From Coffea arabica (Eukaryota; Streptophyta; Magnoliopsida; Gentianales; Rubiaceae): DNA of 64,000 bases. Below the pieces are notes generated by a model. That model was not told the origin of the DNA and ran no database searches. It saw only the letters and a list, made by a program, of their open reading frames with translations. Position 1 is the stretch's first letter. Each line of letters begins with the position of its first letter. The stretch lies in NCBI RefSeq assembly GCF_036785885.1, contig NC_092329.1:3348001-3412000 (forward strand). Direction: 5' to 3'. Made by a program: the position numbers and the translations under genes. Below, piece by piece: positions 25,854-37,861 of this stretch.

Positions 25854-26320
25854 GGGCAAATTACACATAACCCCCTTGTGGATTCACAAATTATCTCACA
25901 TGACCTTCTTAACGTTTCAAAATATCCACATATTCTCCGTGTGATTTTATGTAATGTGAAAACTTGACGGAAAGTAGCTTCAATAAGGCCGTTTGTTGAA
26001 ATATCAATATTACTCTTATTTAAGAACTAAATTGAACGGCCGTCTAACCACCTTGCACGAAATTATAAGAGAATTATGTTGATGAATGCAAAAACTATTT
26101 AACTAAAGTGGATAGTGATGTACATCATCAGGGGATAAGTTGATATTATGGATTTTCAAGCTCATTTTTGGAGCAAGTCTAGTTCAGTTGCCACAATTAT
26201 TGGTTTTTTTTAATCAATTTTTCACTACATAGAACAACAGTGAGTTATATGTATATTTAAAACTACAAAGGAATTATGTGATAATATGAAAAACGGCAGG
26301 GGTTTATCTGCACTTTACCC
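25854..26320. mobile_element. Mutator-type MITE with 9-bp target duplication
   Basis: Ends GGGCAAATTACACATAACCCCC (left) and the inverted GGGTAAAGTGCAGATAAACCCC (right) are similar. TTAATTATT flanks the element exactly on both sides (25845-25853 and 26321-26329). A 9-bp duplication is diagnostic of Mutator-like transposition. The 467-bp interior has no coding capacity. Confidence 0.75.
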
Positions 26321-26329
26321 TTAATTATT

Positions 26330-28677
26330 CTCTAATATGATCCAAGGCAGGCAGGCACGAGAGGTGTTTAACCATTTTTCCTGAGAAGGAAGAAAAGATG
26401 TTTACCTATTTTTGACATTAGGGCCACTAAAACAATGCTAATAAGACATGCTATAGAACTCCAACCCCTAACTTCTCACTTGCAAAGTGGCAATTCCGCT
26501 GCACCTCTTTTGAGCGCTGGGCAGGCAAAAGGCAGACGACTACTCTTTCAAAGACCAACAAAGCGATTAGGTTTCTGCCAACTGTGGACTCTCTTGGAAG
26601 AAATTTGGAATTGAATAATCAAATTGCATTTTCCAAAGTCACTAGCGTTTCACGCATGATATGTTTCTAATAATAAAAAGCCAAAAAAAAAAAAGGGGAT
26701 AAAAGAGTGTAGCATTCATCATATGTGGTGCCACACTGGCAACGTATGATGGAGTCTCCCAACTTCCAAGCAAAAGAACACCAGACAACAGACAGCAAGT
26801 CCTGAATTCCCTGTCAGACCATGATATAAAGTAGTCCATGCACATATCTTTCCTTTCGGCGACAATAATGAATTTGGCGTGTGGTTTTAAGAATGAATGA
26901 ATGGTCTTTACTAATTTTACAGCGTTTGATCAGTTGGTTAGAGTTATTTCTAGCCCATTTGGGTTTGGCTGTGGCTGGCCTTTTTCTAGTATCTCGTGAA
27001 ATGCCTATCAACTCATTCTAGTGGGGTATTCTTTCATGAACACAGATTAAAGCTATAAACGGCCAGGTGGAGAAAAGGGAAGGTTTTACTTGTATTAATC
27101 TTGTGAGGTAGCAGTCAATTTTGCTTGTTTATATGGTTTCTAGTAGGTTGCCATTGGTGACGATATTGAAACTTCTCCGAATTTGACAGTCTAGCCAATA
27201 CGATCGAATTAGTTTTCACTATGTTTGTAAAATATTTCAAAATTAGAATTGTTTTGCCCCGAGCATATGATTAGTTCATTAAGGCATGGGATTAAGATAA
27301 TCCATCATCTCTCCTCTTCTTGTAGGTATTTGTTTTCCGGAAATGTACAAAGAAGTTGGAGGCTGAGGACAACTCAACGAGTCCGTCGGCACATTTGAGG
27401 GTAAAAGTTCCCATACTTTGACAACAAGGTCTTGGAAGTTTTGGGATTACAATGATTGATTAGTCAAAATTAATAATAAAGTTAGAGTTTTGCGTTCCAT
27501 CCATACAAGATTTTATCCACAAAGCAATTTGAGGATGTGGTTTACCTTCGTACGCCAAGCTCCCTCCTCTGGAAACCAGGACAAAATAAAACTGGCAATT
27601 AAAATCAAGGGTAGGTTAAATTATACTTCCTTGAGAAAAAAGAAATTCTTAAATTATACTTCGACATTTTGCTCGAGTACACCCTTTCAAGTTTTTTTTT
27701 TTCTAGTACACAAATAAAAACGGGGTTCTTCAATTACACTACTTTTATTATGCATGAACCACAAACCTTACTCGATAGTAGCATCTCCTAGAAGGATATC
27801 GACCGAAGACTGAAGCAAAATATTCATGGTGCCATTCTTACACTTTAACAAAGCTCTCTCTTGGTCCACCTGCAAGTGATACATGGTACTAGTGTTTTTG
27901 AATTAATACTGTGGTTTTTGTGCAGCACAAGTTTGTGGTTTTCACGATGGACTTGCATTCCATCAGTTTGCCACTACCGATATCAACTTTATACGTCGTC
28001 ACTGTCGACTTTGAATTGGCTGGGAGTTATGATCGACTCGTTTTCTGTCCAAGTTTGAACAATTTGATTTGGTTAGTTTAACAAATCAAGCAGCATTGTA
28101 CCAACAGGAATGATTGTCATCGAGGCATCCACAAGTCTTTAAGTTTTTTTTAATCCATAGCATGCACTAAAAGCTCTTTTCTCTTTCGTTTTAAAACTGC
28201 CAATGCATATCTCAATCAAAGTGATTGGAATGTGTCCCTTTAATTTTGTTTTAGGGCGAATAAGGAAAAAAAAAAAAAAAAACCAAAGAAATGGCTTGGG
28301 GGAAATTGCCCTTTAATACATGTCAAATCTTTTGATCCACTAAAAAGATTAACCTGTAGTACTATAAAGTCTTTTTTTTTTTTTTTTTTTTGGGTCACTG
28401 AAGAGATTACTAAACATAAAGTCTGGAGACACAAAGAATGCTAAACCATTTCAATTTCCACTTGCTAGTCGCTACAAGGCCGTGATTCTCTATATCCTAC
28501 ACTAGGGAGGAATCTAGTAGTACATCTCCATATCCAGCAGTAGATTTCAATCGTCCCATTTTCCCTTCCCTTCCCTTCAAATCTCTCTGCTCTGCTGCCC
28601 TTCTCTTTCAATCAACTCATCCATTCCACCCCTTTTCCTCTTTCTGCTTCATCACGAGCAGAGGCAGACAACACAAT
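26330..28677. other. Intergenic DNA upstream of the BAHD gene
   Basis: Largely AT-rich with poly-A/T runs (28266-28283 and 28372-28392). The last 150 bases are pyrimidine-rich, with repeated TTCCC and CTCTCTGC, and probably form the promoter-proximal region and leader of the acyltransferase. Nothing else is recognised. Confidence 0.4.
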
Positions 28678-31600
28678 ATGCTAAGATCTCCAGAACTTCC
28701 AGATTGTTTTTATTCATGCAATCCTGTGTTAATCACCCCCTCTAGCCGAACACCTCAGCACTCGCTATATCTTTCAAATCTTGATGATCAAAATTTCCTC
28801 AGATTTTCGATCAAGTATCTCTATCTATTCAGGAAGTCTGTAAACATTGATTGCCTTAAAGTTGCTCTCTCCAGACTTCTTGTATATTACTATCCATTAG
28901 CTGGGAGGTTAAAGAAAAGCCCGGAGAATGATCATAAACTTGAAGTTGAGTGCAATGGAGAAGGTGCAGTGTTTGCTGAAGGTTTTATGGATTTAACTGC
29001 TGATGAGTTTGCTGAAATTTTCCAAAAGCCAAACAGGACTTTTAGGAAACTCTTGTACAAGGTCGAAGCTCCAAGTTTCTTGGATATACCTCCTCTAGTA
29101 GTTCAGGTCAGCTTCTCAAAATGATCCTTTCAGATTTTCTGTTTTTCATAGTGAACATAATATAGTCATCGTACCTATCAGATAATTGATAATTAATCCG
29201 GAATACTACTTGCTAATTCTTCATTTTTTTTGTTTCCTAATATGGCTTTTGGCTCTCGAATTAATACTCCTTTTGATTTTATTTTAGTTTTTGATTTGAT
29301 GGTATCTGCAGGACAACTAGTGTGTCCAATGTTAGAAGTTCACTAGTATTAGAACGCTAAGGAAGTAAGGAGTCAACCCATATATTAATTAAACTATTTT
29401 GTTGGCTTCCAAAATAGTTTTGCCTCTTGATTATCTTCTCACCATTTATTCTTGTATGATTTCAACATCGGATGATGCTAACGGATAGCAAGGTAAAAAG
29501 GTACTAGTATTGTATATTCCATGTTTTGTTCGGAGATGATCACCATTCACTGCTTAGGAATTGAAGCTGGTTCAAATATGCAAAATAGGATTTACCAATT
29601 ATAGAATAAATTTGGGAAAGGATTTGTATACCTCAAGAAGAAAATTTTTTTTTTTTTTTTTAAGGTCCTAAGATAACTCAAATTTCATTTTCAATCAAAC
29701 ATCCCGGGTGGAGATGGTTCCAAGACAAACATGTGGAACTTTGCCTCGGCCAACACTCCCAAACTGAAGCAGCTTAAAGAAAGTTTCCCAGTCTTTTGTT
29801 TTAACAAAAACCTTCATATGATCTCCACTGCATGTAGGGTACCCCTGTTGTCTTTTTTGCTGTATGCAATCCCAAGTTCTTCATACACCATCAATTCTCT
29901 TTTCTATTTGTATCATCTTTACATTTTACTCTTTGGCCTCCTCCTCCTTTTGGAGGACTAATTTGGCTTCATCATGGTTCATTTTTTGGTTTCTGAGCTC
30001 TCCTTGTACCAAGTACCGTACTATAAAATCTGGCATGTAAATGTAATTCATAAATCTGTAAGAAAGGACAAATGTAATTTATAATTCCGCGGGAACACGT
30101 TTTTTTAATCAGTTTTTCTACTTCACATGTGTCAAATCGATATAATACATTTTTTTCACAAAACTTTAAAAAATAACAATCGAAACGGGCTCTAATGGTG
30201 TTGTTTGTGCGCTTACCCAAAACGTAAAATCGTGTTACACTCAGACATACTGGTTGATTTTTCGTCCAAGCTTTTCTAGTGCCATCCGTAATGGCTGGCT
30301 CAGCTATTGATTAGTGATAGCCTTATCTGTTTTCTATCAAAATCAAAGAAAAGAAAAGCAATAAAATTCCTACCCACCTCTAGCTACAACTTAGCACAGT
30401 ATAACTTAATCAACAACATAAAAATATGTAGAATAAAAGAAAAAACAAATCCAGGCTACCCTGTTGGATAAGGAAAATATTAATTGATGCATAACTGCTC
30501 TGAGTCTGAGATAAGTCCTGGCTCCAGCATGTGGGTGTCCCCCCACGAACTCTGCAGCAATCGATATTGGCTTTCTTTCTTCTGTTCCTTTCATTAGCTC
30601 GGCTGGTGCGGTGACCCTCAATCTTTTCTTTTTTTCTCAGAATTTATCAAATGACAGGAGTACCCTCGTCATAATTTCAATATAATATACCCTCACTTTT
30701 GCCTAATTTTCTTTTTTACTTTTTCACTGATGCCAGGTCACCAACCTCCGTCGCGGAGGAATGGTTCTCTGCACCGCGATCAATCACGGTCTCTGTGATG
30801 GCGTTGGCACGTCCCAGTTCCTGCATGCTTGGGCCCACCTGGTCACGAGACCTAACAGTGATCTACCAATCACCCCCTCCCACTTCCGTCACGTGCTGAA
30901 ACCCCGAAATCCTGCACAAGTTACTTTCCCTCACCCCACATTCACCGAATCAAAACCCGACAACCCCATTTCTCGATTGGACCCCAACATTTACCAATAT
31001 TTACAATCTCAACCCCTTGTTCCCGCATCCATAACTTTTAACCCCTCCGAAATTCTTAACCTCAGGAGGCAATGCATGCCCTCGCTAAAATGCACCGCCT
31101 TTGAGGTCTTAGCATCTCACACGTGGCGATGTTGGGTTAAAGCGCTCGGCTTGCCATCCTCAAATAAAGTGAAGCTTCTGTTTTCGGTGAATATCAGAAA
31201 AACATTAAACTACGAAATCCCGCAGGGCTTTTATGGGAATGCATTCGTGCTAGGATGCGCCGAGGCCACGGCCCAAGAATTGGTGGAGGACAACCTGCAT
31301 GGTGGGGTGAAATTGGTGCAACATGCAAAATCGATTTTAACCGGGGAATATGTGAAGTCTATGATCGATCATTTGGAGGACAAAACGTTGAAGACGGACC
31401 TTTCTTGCAGCTTGGTAATTTCCCAGTGGTCAAAATTAGGATTAGAGGACTTGGATTTTGGGGAAGGAAAGGCTTTGCAAATGGGCCCTCTAACTAGTGA
31501 TATTTACTGCTTGTTTTTACCGGTTATCGGAGATTGTGATGCTATTAGAGTTCTTGTGTCGATGCCGGAAAGCGTGGTGGATAAGTTTGAGCATTACATG

Positions 31601-31681
31601 ACCAAGTTTTCTTCACATGATAGTGAACGAAATGGACCAGATGCAAATGGTCTCGACAATGTTGAGACGAATGGATTCTGA
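28678..31681 (+). CDS. BAHD (HXXXD) acyl-CoA-dependent acyltransferase (2 exons)
   Basis: Exons 28678-29106 and 30737-31681 join in phase 0 and encode 457 residues, normal for the family. The catalytic HXXXD is complete: His160 and Asp164 in NHGLCDG. The intron falls at the usual BAHD position just before VTNLRRGGM. The second family motif, normally DFGWG, reads DFGEG (residues 383-387). The Asp is kept but Trp is replaced by Glu. BAHD enzymes move acyl groups from CoA thioesters to alcohols or amines in the cytosol. The sequence reminds me of the At1g27620 clade, whose substrate I do not know. A damaged fragment at 52678-52767 matches the DFGEG region. Confidence 0.9.
29107..30736 (+). other. 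Single 1.6-kb intron of the BAHD gene
   Basis: It begins GTCAGC and ends GCCAG. It is AT-rich and has a poly-T run near 29647-29661. No bounded transposon or nested gene is visible in it. Confidence 0.7.
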
Positions 31682-32197
31682 GCTAATTGAAAATTTTAAT
31701 TCTTTTTTGTTTTTAAAACTTTGTACTTGGAGATTGGAGAGTGACTAGTAAATGTTGCTTGCATTTTTGTGTATGGTATTGAGGAATCAATAAGCTAACT
31801 GGTTAAATTAAAATCTCTGTCCGATTATCATGTCTCTTTTATTTTGTGCTTTTTCCGTGACTTTGTAGATCGTAGCCCTTCATTTTCTCCTCCAAATGGG
31901 ATCTCACCTCTCAAGCGAGCTCTAATTAGCATTTAAGGGGCGAAGGTGTCGAATTTTGAAAATAGTTTTGCACAAATATATAGGGACAAAGAACTTGTCC
32001 CAGTGAAATAAATAAATAAATTCATGGGGGGCAAAAGATGCTATGCATCTCAATGGGATTTATACATTTGGGGCATTCCTTAATTTTTTTTGAAAGAAGG
32101 GCATACCTTAATATTGTCGCACATATCTTGGAAAAGCCTCAAAATGCAAAATTGTTTTCTTAGTCCAATTTTCTAGGTGACAAAACATACTATATGT
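31682..32197. other. 3' flank of the BAHD gene
   Basis: Probable 3' UTR and AT-rich intergenic DNA. No coding frame or bounded repeat is seen. Confidence 0.4.
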
Positions 32198-32404
32198 CCC
32201 GTTGCCAAATGAGTTTTTTTTTGTGTTTGTTTAAAACTTTATTGTAGTTTACTGTAAAAGTCGTAGGAAAAATTTTTGAAGTGTGTAAATTTTTGGATAT
32301 TTTGAAGTATATAGTTTAATAACTTTGAGAAATTTTTTGATATTACTGTAAATAAAAAATTTATAGCAGACAAATTTGATCAAAAACTTATTTGCCAAAC
32401 AGGC
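32198..32404. mobile_element. Short MITE-like inverted-repeat element
   Basis: The left end CCCGTTGCCAAATGAGTTTTT is mirrored by the right end AAAACTTATTTGCCAAACAGG. The AT-rich interior has no coding frame. The ends are imperfect and no target duplication was found, so family and exact borders are uncertain. Confidence 0.45.
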
Positions 32405-35400
32405 GGAAGTTTATTTAATAATTTAAGTGAAGTTGACTGGCTCAACAGATTTAGGTATACCCTCCTCTTCACCATGTTTTACCTCACTTTGTCAACAGTT
32501 TTTTTTTTTTTTTAATCACTAATTGCCAATTGAAGTGGATCTTAGGCCTACGCCGTAAGTGTTCATATCTAGAGTAAATAATCCATTTTCGACCAATTGA
32601 AGAAAACGTTTACTATTTTACCAGAATGTTTTCCAGGAATAATATCTAAAAGATTTTTCCCACTTGCCTTGCAATCTCCTCCATGTGGTTTTCTCTGTTT
32701 CTTGAGACCAAATTCATGTCATTGTCTTCTAACAATATGTCTTGTACGAAATCAACTTACTTTTCCCCAAACTATCGAGAATATAAAAGGATAGTGGTCT
32801 CAAGAACATGAGGCCACATGTAATTTTCATTAACCTGTCCTCCCACTCTCCTTGAAAAAATCGTTGCTAAGAGCATTGGTAACCTCCAGTTCCACCTCTT
32901 CTAACATCTTTGTCTGTCCATCTTTGGCCCATACGCAAAGTGAAGCATCACTCTCGATCCTCTGTTTCTGTGTCCTGGTGTGCTTTCTAAGCTCTAGCTA
33001 AGCTACTTGCAAGTCCCTTTTTACATCAGCAGTCAACATTTGTCCTTAATCTAAACAGGCACAGGATTAGGTTTGTGCTTAATGCTTATGATAGGCTGAC
33101 AGCATGCTATCAAGATAAGTGCATTGCGAATATGGAATGGCATTTCAGACTTGGCTTTTTCTTTCGGCGGTTATAGCCGGCCTATGGAGGCAGTTAATTA
33201 AGCATGGACTAATGTTTGGCTTTCTTTTTCTGGTTTGCCAATCTAAAAGTATAAATAAGTCTAATCAAACCGAACACTGCAATGTTCAAACTTTTTTTAT
33301 TAATTCTGTTCAAGCTTTGCCTGGTTTGATTATTAATTAGATAAGTTCAATCGAGTTTGCTTCGAGTAGTTTGAATTTTTTTACAGATAAAAAATCTTCT
33401 AATTTTATGCTAATTGAGCCAAGTTCAAACTGAATATGAAAGTTACCGAACACGAAATATTATTCAAGTTTGAGTTGATTAGTTGAAAAACCAAAACTTG
33501 AACGACCTCTTAACAAGCCGAACTCAGTTCGAGTATCGAATAATTTGGTTCGTCTTTCAGTTATAAACCAACCATCCAGCACGTTCATCAATATCTTTTC
33601 TCCTTGTGACCTGCTTGAAGTTCAAGGATCGTTAATTGCAAGAAATGGACTATCGCGATATTGAGTAGTTAGTATTACCAATGACAGGGAAAGTGATTAC
33701 TCATCATCAAAATTCAATGTGTGTATTATAATGTGCTAATAAAGAATATTAAATGCTATCAGTAGAATATCACTTTTGAGCTGAATTATGACCCATCATT
33801 ATCGTTGATGCATGATGATATTATTGTTATTGAACTTAGTGCTGCTTCATCTTCAAAAGCACATCATGCTCCTTATCTCCCGTGTTATCATTTTAGCCGA
33901 TGTGGCTTACATAAACTAACTAAAAAATTATCAACAATGCAAGTTGGAGTTCAATATTCTCTCACTTTTTCGTTCCTTGCCAACTTTCGCATCCTACAGG
34001 TTCAAGGCAATTGTGGTTTCAAAGGTGGGATACAATACAGCAGAATTCTACAGATATCTATTGTTTTCCTCAGCAGGGTCGCAATTAAAACAGCATAAGA
34101 TTAGGATGGTTTGTTAAGTTGATATGATCGATGGATGTCATCAAAACATTTTCAAGTTACTCAAAAAGAACTACAGTACGTACGATTTAAATTCATTTGC
34201 AAGAAACAGTACTACTGCCATTAGATCACAGAATATCAAAAAGAGGAAACCTGATTCTTGAAAAAAGAAATTCATGCATCTTTTTATAGGAGTCAATCAA
34301 ACTGCTTTATGCCAGAAAGCGATCACGCTAGGATAAATTACGATAGATGCAATGAACTCGCATAATTCTCTGGCACATAAAAATGGAGGCCGACGAAAAA
34401 ATTAACGCCATCACGGGGGCCAATAATTAACGCCACTACAGAATTTTGTTATCTTCGTTTAATGGTCGAACAAAGAAGAAACGATGGCTCATTCTTCCCC
34501 GCAGTATAGCTTGATTAATAAGGATCACACATCCAGAACATGTAAAAGAAAATAAAATAATGCACCCGTGGGTTTCAAAGTTAAAAGCTTCTGGCTTCCG
34601 AGTCTATTCTAATAATTGGTTGAAGCTTGCCCTAAAGCTTTCTTTTTTTTGACTATTCATTCAACCCCCAAATTAAGAAAAAAAATCTATGCATGTACAC
34701 CAAAGCCAATTAATTCAATGGTTAAACAAATTAAAGTACATGATTGTGAAGCAATACAAAGAGTATTAAAAATGTCGAATTTCTTCCAAGGATCTTCTAA
34801 ACTTCTACAAGTAGCATTTCAAAAAACCATGGGATTGTTTTAGAATGAGAATGAGAAATGTGTTGTTTAAGGTAATATATTCTTTGCCACAAAAAAAAAA
34901 ATTGTTTTACATATCTACACAATCTTTATTGTTTTAGTGACCATGTTCCAACATGCCATGCGAGTTATAAGCTTCTGTATTTGTCAACTAAGGCATGGCA
35001 TGAAAGATACCCCCAAGTTTAAAACTACCTTATTGAATAGTTTAGATGTAAAACTACCTTGTAAAATGCTTCTTATCGAAAAAAAAAATACAACTAAGTA
35101 GCTCACTCTTGTGTTCATTATTACTTTTTTAAAAAAAAATTTCTAACATGAAAGGAGTGAAATTTAAGAAATAGGAAAGAAACAGTAAATTAGAACCTGA
35201 AACCTCTGCATTCAGGGGCATATTTTTTATTCAATATTACTTTAGTCAAGTTAGCAGTATATTTTCTTAGATTTTTTCATACAATTTTAATAGTTCTGAA
35301 TTGTAGTTTATTTGTAAATTTTTATTTACTTATATCATCAATATATTTTCAAACATTTTTTTATCTCACATGCATTATATAAAAAAAAAAAGTGATTTAT

Positions 35401-36640
35401 TATCCAAACACACTCAGTAGTATCTTTGTGGACACTCAGTAAGATATTTACTTCAGAGCTTCAAAGATAACAGTTGTAGCCTATCTATATGTAGCATCTA
35501 CAGGCTTTGATTATCTGGCCTTCGAGCATGTTTACTACTGTATAACCAGTCGCTAATCATCCTCAGGAATGATGCCCCACTTTTGGTTGGGATTTTGTCG
35601 TTGACTCGTGAAGGTGGAGAATCAATTTAAGTCAGATTGGAATATATTGTTGCTTGTTTGTCTGTATACCTAAAACATAAGATCGACTTGACGAAATTAT
35701 GGCCGAACAAACGTCTAGAATGCGTCTTGCCACGTTTGGTGATGCGCTGTGCATTAGAGAGCATTGGGATAAATAAAATCAATATTCTGTTCATTCTCAT
35801 ATTTTAAGAGAGAATATCTTTTTTTTTTTAGCACAAGAGAATATCTATACTATGTATAAAAAAGAACCTCGAATAGGGTGTAAATATATTTTGCCATTTT
35901 TTGAATTTTGAATATACCCTTAGAAATTTTTACTCTAACTACATAATCACGTTTTGTCAGCATATAATTTTTCCTAAACATCATGCCTAGCTACCAAATT
36001 AATGATAACCTTATTAAAAATAAGAGTAATCTTTTATATATTATATATTGAAAATGTATGCACTGTTCAACCTAAATGCATATTACATACATAACACTTA
36101 GATTTCAAATTCAAATTAACATTATTTGTCATGCATCTAAGCCTAATAGTATATACACTGTTAGTTTATATAAAATTAATTATAACAAATTGTATTAAAC
36201 CAAAGATTTTTACGATGAATTCATGTAAACAATTAAACTTATATAAAATTATTTTTTTAATTGCACATTAACTGGATATGCCCTTAACACTAATGATGAT
36301 TAAACTCAAAAAATAAAAAAGATTTTACACTCTCGGAAAAGTAATAAAAGACAAACCGCACCTTCATCGACCAAAAGTCAATTAGTTATTTATTTATTTG
36401 GTGAGGACTGTCACGCGGTATTCAAACCAACCAATTTACTTTCGCCTTTCCAACTAAGAGATCACATAATTACGACCATCATGAAGTCATTTGCAGCAAA
36501 GATTTGAATTAAAAGTTTTACTCGAATATTCAGTAGGATACTCATTACTCCATGAGACACTAATGGCGTCTTCACTTATTTGACCAGTGGATCTAAACGC
36601 ATTTCGGTTTACTCGAAAATAAAATGAATAAAAGTTGTTA
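32405..36640. other. Gene-poor intergenic DNA
   Basis: AT-rich throughout. The block at about 33230-33580 has recurring TTCGAGT/CGAACTC-type words in both orientations and may be a degraded MITE. No reading frame shows a recognisable motif. Confidence 0.4.
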
Positions 36641-36648
36641 CTTTCAAG

Positions 36649-36979
36649 CAATGTTTTGAAAATCGGACCAAATCGATTGGTTCAACCGGTTGAATCACAA
36701 ATCGATCATGCTTCCGGTGCGATTCAATTACAAAAATTAAAGGATTAATTGAACTTGTCACAACCGATCAAAAACCGGTTGAACCGGTAAAAATCGATAA
36801 AAATCTGACAGATTTTTATTAAGTATTTATTTTCTAAAATAAATGTTTTAGTTTTATTCAAAATTCTTAATACTAAAATGAATAAAAAAATTATTAAATA
36901 TTTGAATCGATTTGAACCGATTGAACCGTGAACTGAAAGATTTTTCAGTTTACTCTCCGGTTTGAGTTTAAAAACATTG
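36649..36979. mobile_element. hAT-type MITE with 8-bp target duplication
   Basis: The ends are CAATGTTTTGAAA (left) and TTTAAAAACATTG (right), inverted relative to each other. CTTTCAAG is present exactly on both sides (36641-36648 and 36980-36987). An 8-bp duplication with CA-G-type ends is characteristic of hAT elements. The interior holds several AACCGGTT/ACCGATT words and no coding sequence. Confidence 0.75.
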
Positions 36980-37195
36980 CTTTCAAGGAACGGTCTCTCT
37001 CTCTCTATGCTGTAGTGAGCATTATGATCTTCATTTTGCCGTCTGTCGGACCGACAAAGGATGCTCGGTCTCGTTAGGTCTATTATGGATTTGGTGATAT
37101 AAAGCCCAAATAAAGTGTAGCTTTGAAGGTTTATGTCAACATTTAACAGTGCGAATTTAGTTGTGGCGCTATGCCTGTAAGGCCGCGGGGACTAT

Positions 37196-37427
37196 CTCAT
37201 TTGGATTGGGGAATTGGACGAAGAATTTGATATTCGCACAAATCACTCTGATTATTTGGATTATTTAAGAAATGTTTGAATTTATAATTCACCAATTATC
37301 AAAATACATTTTAAATACTGGAATAATAGGTGATTTATAATTCAAATACCTACTAAATAATTGTAACAACTACTCACACTTGTGAGTATTTCAAATCTTT
37401 CATCAAATCCCTCAATCCAAATGCAGT
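37196..37427. mobile_element. MITE, first copy of a family also seen at 59104
   Basis: It starts with CATTTGGATTGGGGAATTGG and ends with TTTCAAATCTTTCATCAAATC followed by CCTCAATCCAAATGCAG. The ends are inverted relative to each other, and both match the ends of the element at 59104-59389. No target duplication could be fixed. Confidence 0.5.
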
Positions 37428-37710
37428 CTAAAAGAAATTTAAAACCGGATATTACTAAAGCAACTAAAGAGAGGGTTCCATTGAAGCCTTCATTATTTCA
37501 ATTTTGCATGGAACTACAAAATTTCTCTTTCATTTCTTCAATCAGATTGAGATTGAAGGCACATCGCAACTTAGTGGGATATTGATTAATTTTCTCTTGA
37601 AGTTTATTCCTAGATTTAAGGAATATTTGAAACTCTTATAAGAAGGGGCCAAAGAAGAATCCTTAAGAGTTCTTCTCACTTCCAGGTTCAAGATTTGAAT
37701 CATAAGCCTA

Positions 37711-37859
37711 AGGCCCTGTTTGGACAGTTATTTTCACTGGAAAATTACGTCGTTTTTCGTGATCACATTTTCCTATTACCTTTTTTCCTTACATACATCA
37801 AATCGCTACAGTAATTTTTCTACAAAAAAATCCTAGAAAATGCAATCCAAACAAGACCT
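37711..37859. mobile_element. Small MITE (149 bp) with TA flanks
   Basis: The left end AGGCCCTGTTTGGA and the right end TCCAAACAAGACCT form an imperfect terminal inverted repeat. TA precedes and follows it (37709-37710 and 37860-37861). This could be a Tc1/mariner or a Harbinger derivative; the ends alone do not decide. Confidence 0.5.
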
Positions 37860-37861
37860 TA

